This document shows, in pieces, positions 8,744 to 15,009 of a stretch of 16,362 nucleotides of DNA. Made by a program: the position numbers and the translations under genes. The DNA is from SCGC-AAA471-B05 sp032249055 (GTDB lineage Archaea; Thermoproteota; Thermoprotei; Gearchaeales; Gearchaeaceae), in NCBI GenBank assembly GCA_032249055.1, contig JAVVGP010000012.1:1-16362 (forward strand). The letters run 5' to 3'. Numbering within the stretch: position 1 is the stretch's first letter; each line of letters begins with the position of its first letter. The notes below the pieces were generated by a model. That model was not told where the DNA came from and did no database searches. It worked only from the letters and a program-made list of their open reading frames with translations.

Positions 8744-9166
8744 ATGGTAAGAGAAATTATATATGCTTTGCTTGCAACCATTCTTTTTGTTCTTTCTTTT
8801 TTGTTTATACTATCAATAATAACAAACACCTCTATGGCTACTATAATAAACTATAAGTTAAGCGAGCTAAGAGAAATTTCAATGCTTAATATTATAATAG
8901 CTACAACAATAGCACTGATTATATCTCTAACTTTTGTTTATTATACAATTCCTAAGATACAAATTAAAGAAGTTGAAAAGCTTGCTGAAACAACAACGGA
9001 ATCTTTTAAAAGAATTTCAAATCAAATTATAGTACTAGAAGAAATTGATAGAAATTTATCAAGAAGGATCAATTTAAATGAAGAAAATAACAAAAAACTA
9101 GAAGAAAGAATTGTAGCATTGGAGAGGCTTGTATTAGAATTAGCTGAAATAAAAAAGAAAAGCTAA
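8744..9166 (+). CDS. Small membrane protein: two TM helices and a cytosolic coiled coil
   Basis: I do not recognise a family. The 140-residue protein has TM1 at about 6-27, a short 18-20 residue loop (TNTSMATIINYKLSELREIS), TM2 at about 47-67, and then a charged helical tail (72-138). The tail has a heptad-like pattern (ESFKRISNQIIVLEEIDRNL, then LEERIVALERLVLELAEI) typical of a coiled coil. Lys/Arg follow TM2, so the tail probably faces the cytoplasm. It has its own promoter. It is convergent with the MoeA-like gene, and the stops share bases 9163-9166 (ctaa: TAA on plus, TAG on minus). It could be an adaptor or oligomerising membrane scaffold; this is speculation from architecture alone. 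Confidence 0.75.
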   Translation: MVREIIYALLATILFVLSFLFILSIITNTSMATIINYKLSELREISMLNIIIATTIALIISLTFVYYTIPKIQIKEVEKLAETTTESFKRISNQIIVLEEIDRNLSRRINLNEENNKKLEERIVALERLVLELAEIKKKS

Positions 9167-10362
9167 TACCAAGGAAGAACGCGAACTTTAACTTTTTCTC
9201 CTTTATTTATTTTTCCCTTATCATTTATTACTATACAATTGGAATTTAAGAAATCTGAAAGCGTATAATCTCTTTTAACTTCAACGTAATATTCATTATC
9301 AAAAAACAATCTTCCCAGCAATAATTCTGTTATTCCAGCTTCTCCCTCTAAACTTGTTGTTATTTCAGCTTCGATTTCTTTTAAAAATATTTCTTTAAAT
9401 CCGCTGGCTTTAAACAAAGCGGGTCTTACAAATTCATAATAGCAAATTAAGGCTAAAATAGGATCGTCAGGTAAAACAAAAACAAATTTATCCTCATAAG
9501 TACCGAAATATAATGATTCAGCTGGCTTAACATTGATTCTCCAAATTACTCTTTTAACATCAATATTTTCTAAAAAATGTTTTGTATAATCCTTATCCTC
9601 TGCAAAAACACTTCCGCATATAATCAAAAAATCTGAATACCGCAACCCATCATCAATTACATCTCTGAACTTTACTACATTTCCTCTTACTCTAAACCAT
9701 TTCACTTGAGGAAAACCATCAAGTTTCAATGCTGTAAATAAAGGATATGATATTGGATCCCAAATCAATCCGATTTCTAATTCTTTCCCTGGAGTAATTA
9801 GCTCTTCTCCTGCTACTATTAAATAGATTTTAGGTTTTCTGTAAACTCTTATCGAAGCATAACCTACTTTTGCAATCATACTTATTAAAGGAGGAGTTAA
9901 AATTTCGCCAGTTTTTGCAATTAGTTGATTCTTTTTTATTTCTTCACCTTTTTCCTTTATATTTTCTCCAAATTTTACAGATTTAAAAACAATTATTTTG
10001 TTTTCTTTTTCCTTTACGTTTTCAATCGCTACAACTGCATTAGCTCCTTCAGGAACATAATATCCTGTGTAAACCTTTACTGCTTCATTTTCACCAATTT
10101 TGATTTTAAAAAGATCTTCAATTTTTTCGTATCTTATCAATTTTAATTCCTTTGGATTATTCTCACTACAATCCTTTAAATCTTCGCTTCTTACTGCATA
10201 GCCATTCACTTTTGAAATTCTAAAAGCAGGAATATCTTCTTTAGAATAGATATCCATAGCTAAAGCGTATCCCAAAGTCTTGAACAAGCTTAATTTTTTT
10301 ATTGATAAATTATCAGGTATATTTTTTAAAATTATATTTATAGCATCCTTGTAATTAATCAT
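9163..10362 (-). CDS. Diverged MoeA-like (molybdopterin molybdenumtransferase family) protein
   Basis: The full three-domain MoeA length is present (399 residues). The N-terminal region has GYALAMDIYSKEDIPAFR (31-48), the middle region TGYYVPEGANAVV (99-111), the MogA-like domain spans about 177-322, and domain IV follows (about 325-399). MoeA inserts Mo or W into adenylylated molybdopterin. The hallmark sites are altered: MDGYA is VNGYA (52-56), GADAVV is GANAVV (106-111), TGDEL is AGEEL (184-188), DSN.Y is DPISY (202-206), GGVS.G is GSVFAE (250-255), KPGKP is KPAES (279-283) and LPGNP is LPDDP (297-301). DYTK (258-261), next to the GGVS site in E. coli MoeA, is retained. It may be an inactive or repurposed paralogue. 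The GHKL ATPase gene is 72 bp upstream in the same direction. Confidence 0.85.
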   Translation of the reverse strand: MINYKDAINIILKNIPDNLSIKKLSLFKTLGYALAMDIYSKEDIPAFRISKVNGYAVRSEDLKDCSENNPKELKLIRYEKIEDLFKIKIGENEAVKVYTGYYVPEGANAVVAIENVKEKENKIIVFKSVKFGENIKEKGEEIKKNQLIAKTGEILTPPLISMIAKVGYASIRVYRKPKIYLIVAGEELITPGKELEIGLIWDPISYPLFTALKLDGFPQVKWFRVRGNVVKFRDVIDDGLRYSDFLIICGSVFAEDKDYTKHFLENIDVKRVIWRINVKPAESLYFGTYEDKFVFVLPDDPILALICYYEFVRPALFKASGFKEIFLKEIEAEITTSLEGEAGITELLLGRLFFDNEYYVEVKRDYTLSDFLNSNCIVINDKGKINKGEKVKVRVLPWY

Positions 10363-10378
10363 TTTTTATCCCAATTTT

Positions 10379-10391
10379 TTTAATTTTAAAA
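10379..10391 (-). promoter_or_regulatory. TATA-like box of the MoeA-like gene
   Basis: The minus strand reads TTTTTAAAATTAA, centred about 23 bp before the ATG at 10362. It suggests the gene can be transcribed separately from the GHKL gene upstream. The surrounding sequence is almost pure A/T, so support is positional. Confidence 0.4.
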
Positions 10392-10434
10392 AATAAAATA
10401 ATTAATTGTATTTCTAAATTAAGCTTTAATTTCA

Positions 10435-11607
10435 CTATTCCTTAAATTTAGGAATTACTCTAAATTCTTCAGATAATTCTTCAGAAACAAGGAAAGGTAT
10501 TAGTCCTTTTTCAAGAGCCTTCCTTTCTTCTTCCTCATTTGTTACTCTAACAACGAGATCCTTTTTATCTTCGATTTTTAAATGCTTCAATATGCTATTT
10601 AATAATCCCTTTGGAAAGTGATAAACAAAGAGATGTCCTTCAAATATTGCAAAAATTGGACTAAAATGTATTGAAATCTTATTATCAACATTCTTCACTA
10701 TTAACATTCCGCTTTCTATCAGTTTTTCTACAAGCTTTTCCCTAGCTTTTTCTGATAATTCAAATATTTTAGATACTTCTTTAAAAAGATTTGGCATAGA
10801 ATAACTCATGAGTTCTCTTGAAACATCTAATCTAAACCACCAAATATCATAACTAAATAGAGATCTTCTTCTTGCTACTTTACTTGTTTCTCCCACTAGT
10901 ATATTTCTAACATAAAATAAATTGGGATAATCATAGATAGTATAAGGTTTTGGGAATTTGCATTCCTCTGATGCTACATAAACTTCATCTATTTTTCTTT
11001 CATAAACTTCTTTATTATTGAAAATCACTATTTTGTTTAAATTCCCATCTTGAGGATAATAATCCTTTATTAAAACGCTTGATCCTTCAAATTTTTTATT
11101 TGATTTACCTAAAATTACATAGAGTTTCGGATTTTCTTTATCATAATATATGAACCTAAAAACATTTTCATTAGTAAATATATAAACAGGTTTATTTAAT
11201 GAAAGAAAATATCCTGCAGCTATCTTTAATCCTTCTCCATAATATCCCCTCATCCAGCATTCTTTATTGCTAAAGCCAACTAAAAGATCCTGTAATTTTA
11301 TTCCCCTTCCTTTATCAATTATCCACGTACCAAGAGAATCTTTCCTTATTTCTACAAAGGGCTTTCCAAACATCAGTTCATTTTCATCCAAAGCATTTTG
11401 AATAATTTCTCTTAAAGCTTTTAATTCGTCAAAATTCCTTTTTAAAATATATTCTTTTGTTATTCCAATTAAAAATAACGAATCATAATTTATTAAAATT
11501 CCTTCAAGATTTTCGCTTTTAATTTCAAAATTCTCAGGCAAAGGAATAACAAAATGTCTTAAGCTTTCTGTAACATTATATTTACTCATTGTTATATTTT
11601 TATCCAT
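10435..11607 (-). CDS. Orphan GHKL (Bergerat-fold, HATPase_c) ATPase, rIIA/HSP90-like
   Basis: A soluble 390-residue protein with all GHKL ATP-site motifs: N-box EIIQNALDE (67-75; Glu67, Asn71, Asp74), G1 IIDKGRGI (96-103), and G2 lid GYYGEGLKIA (121-130). A middle region then has FYVRNILVGE (231-240) and SLFSYDIWWFRLDVSRELMS (249-268). This recalls the transducer segment of orphan GHKL proteins such as phage T4 rIIA, where a YV.G..V block is followed by a YN/D and R.R segment. No histidine kinase, gyrase, MutL or TopVI-B partner domain and no TM were seen. The NALDE form of the N-box is closer to the topoisomerase/rIIA/HSP90 side than to kinases. The ATG at 11607 and Met7 (11589) are both plausible; a TATA-like stretch at 11615-11624 suits Met7. 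The MoeA-like gene follows on the same strand. Function is unknown. Confidence 0.75.
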   Translation of the reverse strand: MDKNITMSKYNVTESLRHFVIPLPENFEIKSENLEGILINYDSLFLIGITKEYILKRNFDELKALREIIQNALDENELMFGKPFVEIRKDSLGTWIIDKGRGIKLQDLLVGFSNKECWMRGYYGEGLKIAAGYFLSLNKPVYIFTNENVFRFIYYDKENPKLYVILGKSNKKFEGSSVLIKDYYPQDGNLNKIVIFNNKEVYERKIDEVYVASEECKFPKPYTIYDYPNLFYVRNILVGETSKVARRRSLFSYDIWWFRLDVSRELMSYSMPNLFKEVSKIFELSEKAREKLVEKLIESGMLIVKNVDNKISIHFSPIFAIFEGHLFVYHFPKGLLNSILKHLKIEDKKDLVVRVTNEEEERKALEKGLIPFLVSEELSEEFRVIPKFKE

Positions 11608-11614
11608 ATATTAA

Positions 11615-11637
11615 AAATATAAAAGAGAAAATAAAAC
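11615..11637 (-). promoter_or_regulatory. Promoter region of the GHKL ATPase gene
   Basis: Two AT-rich candidates occur on the minus strand: a TTTTATAT block (11615-11624), about 30 bp before Met7 at 11589, and a TTTTATTT block (11628-11637), about 26 bp before the ATG at 11607. Which is used would decide the start codon. Confidence 0.35.
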
Positions 11638-11778
11638 TTTATTTCAAATTTAAAATCATATTTTTAAATTTAATATCTTAAAAAATGAATTTTTGTAATC
11701 TAAAACCTTATCCATTAAACTGAATAGAGCAAAACATTTTGAAAACATAGCCAAAATTAAAGGTTTAAAATTGTTCGA

Positions 11779-12084
11779 TTATTTTCTTGAAAATACCAGC
11801 AATGCAGATAAAATTATAAAAAATGAACCTACAAATTGCAATATCTCAAAACTTTCATAAAAGATGTAAAAAGCTAATATAGTTGATGTCAATGGTTCTA
11901 AAAGGCTTATAATTGATGCTTTTGTTGGACCTATTATCCTTAATCCCATGAAAAATGTTGATATTGATAAAGCTGTGCTTATCGTTGCCATTGCAATACA
12001 ATATAAGAATGCTGGATAGTTAAATTGAATGTTACCATTTATTATTAATGAAGCAAAAAAGAAACTCATCATAGATGAGACCAT
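11779..12084 (-). CDS. EamA transporter, C-terminal fragment (TM7-TM10)
   Basis: The 101-residue continuation in the -1 frame. Its ATG shares one base with the TAA of the upstream frame (TAATG), so translational reinitiation is physically possible. It has four hydrophobic helices, the usual Gly/Pro-rich segment GLRIIGPTKASI, and the ending LVFSRK. The codon use and composition match the upstream fragment, so the disruption appears recent or is not real. Confidence 0.7.
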   Translation of the reverse strand: MVSSMMSFFFASLIINGNIQFNYPAFLYCIAMATISTALSISTFFMGLRIIGPTKASIISLLEPLTSTILAFYIFYESFEILQFVGSFFIILSALLVFSRK

Positions 12085-12635
12085 TACAAAAAGGAAGCAA
12101 GTTCAGCATGAATATTTTTAATTACTCTTGAACTGGTAACAATGTATATTGAGTATCCGATTGCAGCTCCAAGTGCAAAGGATACTCCGAAAATGTTCAA
12201 ATTATAGCTGGGATTTGCTATTAAATAAATTCCAATAAATCCTAAAATTAAAGCAATAATGATTTTGAAGGTTATTTTATCTATTTTTAATAAAAAAGCT
12301 ATCAAAGAAACAATTGAAGGATAAGAATAAAGTAATAGAACTGCTACAGAAACAGGAATATAATTTATGGAACTAAGATATAAAAGAGACTGGGAAAAAT
12401 ATCCGATGCTTCCTAAAAGAACTAAACTAACTAATACATTTAATTTAGGAATGTAGAATTCTTTTCTAAAATGCAAGTACAGAAATATAATAAGTGATGC
12501 AATTAGGAATCTATAGAACAGCATATCATATACATTCATTCCATAAATATACACAAATTTTGCAAAAATCGGTAAAAAGCCAAACGATATAGCTGAAATT
12601 GAAACTAAAAAGGATCCTCTTAAATTTTCATTCAT
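12084..12635 (-). CDS. EamA transporter, N-terminal fragment (TM1-TM6)
   Basis: The reading frame before the frameshift, 183 residues. It starts MNENLRGSFLVSISAISFGF and has six predicted hydrophobic helices (about 8-30, 36-56, 66-88, 92-115, 123-142, 146-168). It covers EamA domain 1 completely and only the first helix of domain 2. DMT exporters move small metabolites such as amino acids or drugs; the substrate is not predictable here. A TATA-like GTTTTTAAAAC (12651-12661, minus) lies about 20 bp before the ATG. It is likely non-functional alone unless paired with the downstream fragment. Confidence 0.7.
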   Translation of the reverse strand: MNENLRGSFLVSISAISFGFLPIFAKFVYIYGMNVYDMLFYRFLIASLIIFLYLHFRKEFYIPKLNVLVSLVLLGSIGYFSQSLLYLSSINYIPVSVAVLLLYSYPSIVSLIAFLLKIDKITFKIIIALILGFIGIYLIANPSYNLNIFGVSFALGAAIGYSIYIVTSSRVIKNIHAELASFL

Positions 12636-12768
12636 TTCGATATATAAATAGTTTTAAAAACAAAATCTTTTACTTAAAATGTTAACCTATTAAAGAATAT
12701 TTCTAAAAAAATGAAATCACTTAAAATTATTTTGTTATCAAGATTCAACGAATTATGGTTCAGCTTAT

Positions 12769-12784
12769 ACCTATTAATATAGGT
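12769..12784. promoter_or_regulatory. Candidate operator: perfect 6-bp inverted repeat next to the trkA TATA box
   Basis: The sequence is ACCTAT-taat-ATAGGT, an inverted repeat with a 4-base spacer whose last base touches the trkA TATA element. The position is where an archaeal dimeric repressor or activator could affect TFB/TBP binding. The half-site with flank, ACCTATTAA, recurs at 12685-12693. Confidence 0.4.
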
Positions 12785-12794
12785 TTTTATTATA
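12784..12794 (+). promoter_or_regulatory. TATA box of the trkA-trkH operon
   Basis: TTTTTATTATA, centred about 26 bp before the ATG at 12815, fits a leaderless archaeal promoter. Confidence 0.55.
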
Positions 12795-12814
12795 TTAATT
12801 ACGTAAATTATTAA

Positions 12815-13459
12815 ATGAAAAAAGTAATAATAATTGGAGGAGGTAAAGTAGGAAGAAAATTAGCCTCATTGTTAATAAATGAAGATTATGAAGTGATTAT
12901 AATAGAAAAGAATGAAAAAGTTGCTGAGGAATTATCTAAAGAATTAAATGCAACGATCATTTATGGAGATGGAACTTCTGAAAGACTACTATTAGAATCA
13001 GGAATTAAAGAAGCTGAAAGTGTAATAGTTACTACTAGTAGCGATGAAGTTAATCTTTTAGCATCTTTAAAAGCTAAAAAGTTAGGAGCAAAAAGAGTAA
13101 TAGCCAAAGTTTCAAAGCCAGAAAATTACAGTTGCTTTAGAGATTATGGAATAGAAGCTGTGGATGTTACAACAAACATTGTTCTTTCAATGCATGAACT
13201 TGCAAGATTATCAAGCGGAAATATTTTGCTTTCTTTAGCTAACGGAAAAGGATACATAGTAAAAGTTATAATTAACGAGAATTCAAAAGTTGTTGGAAGA
13301 AGAATAAGCGATTTGGAATATGGGAAAAATATAATTTGGATAGAGAGAAATGAAGAACTTTTGCCTATCAATGAAGAAACTTTTTTAATGCCACATGATG
13401 TCGTTATTGCATATGTAAATTCTGAAGAATTAAAGAACATTTTGGATGAATTAAGCTAA
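12815..13459 (+). CDS. trkA: TrkA, RCK-domain regulatory subunit of K+ uptake
   Basis: The cytosolic gating subunit of a Trk potassium transporter, 214 residues, the size of a single RCK_N plus RCK_C unit (E. coli TrkA has two). The Rossmann start VIIIGGGKVGRKLA holds the nucleotide-binding glycines Gly8, Gly10 and Gly13, with acidic Glu31 at the end of strand beta 2. YGDGT (50-54) and IVTTSSDEVN (71-80) are further RCK_N signatures. A TrkA_C domain follows (about 140-214, with VVGRRISDL and LMPHDVVIAY). RCK domains bind NAD(H) or ATP/ADP and control the TrkH pore. trkH follows after 4 bases, so the two are co-transcribed. The start is backed by a TATA box about 26 bp upstream. Confidence 0.93.
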   Translation: MKKVIIIGGGKVGRKLASLLINEDYEVIIIEKNEKVAEELSKELNATIIYGDGTSERLLLESGIKEAESVIVTTSSDEVNLLASLKAKKLGAKRVIAKVSKPENYSCFRDYGIEAVDVTTNIVLSMHELARLSSGNILLSLANGKGYIVKVIINENSKVVGRRISDLEYGKNIIWIERNEELLPINEETFLMPHDVVIAYVNSEELKNILDELS

Positions 13460-13463
13460 ATTA

Positions 13464-14900
13464 ATGAAGTTAGAATCTTCTTTGCATTATTTAGGAATAA
13501 TACTACAATTCAATGGCATCATATTAATTTTCCCTACTATAGTTGCTTTACTCTACAACGAAAATTTTGGGATATTTTCACTAACTGCCTTAATTTCCTT
13601 TATCTTAGGTTTCATTTTTAGCAACCTTTTTAAAAAGAAAGAATTGGATACAATCTCAGCTTATCTATTAATCTTTTTAGCATTTATTTTTCTATCAATT
13701 CTTGGTTTAATACCTTATCTAATGGCAAATATATTTGAAAAAGATGCTGTTATAAATAGCATATTTGAATCTGTTTCAGGTTATACTACAACTGGTTTAA
13801 CCTTAATAAGCAACGTCGAATCTTTACCCAAATCTTTAATATTTTATCGCAGCATTATTCAGTGGATTGGAGGAGTAAGTATAATATTTCTTTTTTTAGT
13901 TTTCTTTAGCACAACAAGGGAAGCAAGAATATTAATTGAAATAAGCGGCTTTGAACAAATAGGTATTTCTCCAAGAGAAACACTTTTAATTGTTTTGCGT
14001 CTCTATTTGTTTTACACTTTATTTTTTATACTTTTGCTTTACACAACAGGAATAGATATTTTTATAGCAACGAACTTGGTATTAGCAGGAATATCTACTG
14101 GAGGTTTTGTTCCAGTAAACGATTTAAATTCAATTACAAACCTTCCATCAAAATTTATAATAATGCTTATGATGTTTCTTGGTTCAGTTAGCTTCTTTAT
14201 TCATTATAGATTTTGGAGAAAGGAAACATTTATGTTAAAGAAAGTTAAAGAAATTAAAAGAATTTTAAATTATGAATTTATTGGTTTTGTTTATTGGATA
14301 TTTTTAATATTTTTACTTACATTAATTTATTCTTTAATGTTTAATTTAGATATTATAAAATATTTATTTAATATTTTAAGCACAATTACTACTACAGGAT
14401 ATTTCTTAGGCAGTTCCAGAGAAATAGGTGAAACAATGAAGGTATCTTTATTAATGTTAATGTTCATAGGAGGATGTTATTTTTCAACAGCGAGCGGCAT
14501 AAAATTCCTAAGATTTATGATTTTATTAACATTTTTACCATGGATTATTAAAAGACAAATTTTACCTTCTAGAATAGTATTACCAATAAAGTTAGGAGAT
14601 AAAACACTAAGCGAAAGAGATTTCGTTTTTTCTTCATTTTTGGTCTTTTTTGGTATCGTTTCTATATTTTTCTTTTCCATATTTTTCACATTTCATGGAA
14701 TTTCTTACGAGAATGCGTTGTTTGAGCTAACTTCTGCTTTTACAAATGCTGGTCTCACTTCTGGTATTACAAATGTTGATACGCCTTCAGCTTTGAAATT
14801 AATTTTAATCTTTCAAATGATAATAGGAAGAATTGAAGTAATACCTTTTTTAGTTGTAGTTTTTGAAATATATAGATGGATAGCCGCAAAAGTTAGATAA
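13464..14900 (+). CDS. trkH: TrkH/KtrB-type potassium channel/transporter subunit
   Basis: The integral membrane pore of the Trk K+ uptake system (478 residues, full length, about ten or more hydrophobic helices plus pore helices). All four selectivity-filter loops of the fourfold pseudo-repeat are visible: SGYTTTG (105-111), ISTGGF (210-215), ITTTGY (308-313) and FTNAGLT (426-432), each with its key glycine. The family segments GGCYFSTASGIK (336-347), in the intramembrane-loop region of repeat three, and MIIGRIEVIPF (452-462) are present. The ATG comes 4 bases after the trkA stop without a Shine-Dalgarno, consistent with coupled translation in one operon. It probably imports K+ for turgor and pH homeostasis. 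Nothing looks broken. Confidence 0.94.
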   Translation: MKLESSLHYLGIILQFNGIILIFPTIVALLYNENFGIFSLTALISFILGFIFSNLFKKKELDTISAYLLIFLAFIFLSILGLIPYLMANIFEKDAVINSIFESVSGYTTTGLTLISNVESLPKSLIFYRSIIQWIGGVSIIFLFLVFFSTTREARILIEISGFEQIGISPRETLLIVLRLYLFYTLFFILLLYTTGIDIFIATNLVLAGISTGGFVPVNDLNSITNLPSKFIIMLMMFLGSVSFFIHYRFWRKETFMLKKVKEIKRILNYEFIGFVYWIFLIFLLTLIYSLMFNLDIIKYLFNILSTITTTGYFLGSSREIGETMKVSLLMLMFIGGCYFSTASGIKFLRFMILLTFLPWIIKRQILPSRIVLPIKLGDKTLSERDFVFSSFLVFFGIVSIFFFSIFFTFHGISYENALFELTSAFTNAGLTSGITNVDTPSALKLILIFQMIIGRIEVIPFLVVVFEIYRWIAAKVR

Positions 14901-15009
14901 ATAATCGAACTGGATGTTGCGCTATTGCCAACTCTCTATGAAATCACCAACTTTATTATTCTTAATTTCTAAATTGAACTTGTTCTTAATTTATTATTTT
15001 ATGATAATT

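Larger units (their letters stand above)
11779..12635 (-). pseudogene. EamA/DMT-family drug/metabolite transporter interrupted by a frameshift
   Basis: Two adjacent frames together encode one ten-TM EamA transporter of about 284 residues. The first (12635-12084, 183 aa) holds the whole first EamA domain plus the first helix of the second (about TM1-TM6: GSIGYFSQSLLYLSSINYIP, and FALGAAIGYSIYIVTSSRVI). The second (12084-11779, 101 aa) holds the remaining four helices, with the family's STFFMGLRIIGPTKASIISL and LEPLTSTILAF segments. Frame one ends ...ELASFL then TAA; a -1 slip within a five-T run (coding strand, 12088-12092) joins it to ...FVMVSSMM without loss of sequence. TAATG at the junction would also allow reinitiation. 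The break is inside a domain, so it looks like a frameshift (mutation, sequencing error or recoding), not an evolved split gene. Both halves are otherwise intact. Confidence 0.85.
12636..12814. other. Divergent promoter region between EamA transporter and trkA
   Basis: A 179-bp region serving both directions. It contains a weak TATA-like element for the transporter (12651-12661), two copies of ACCTATTAA (12685-12693 and 12769-12777), and a perfect inverted repeat abutting the trkA TATA box. No gene was seen in it. Confidence 0.5.

Noticed and set aside
11728..11862. Plus-strand open stretch (NRAKHFENIAKIKGLKLFDYFLE...) over the end of the EamA gene
   Set aside because: It has no start codon after an in-frame TGA, overlaps the transporter C-terminus in antisense and matches no family; probably chance.
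13144..13440. Minus-strand 98-codon frame inside trkA
   Set aside because: Antisense to a clear RCK-domain gene; composition is a by-product of AT-rich codons.
14899..14940. Locally less AT-rich patch after trkH, sharing aataatcgaac (reverse complement) with 11772-11782; possible insertion-sequence scar
   Set aside because: Only an 11-base match, no terminal inverted repeats, target duplication or transposase fragment could be recognised.
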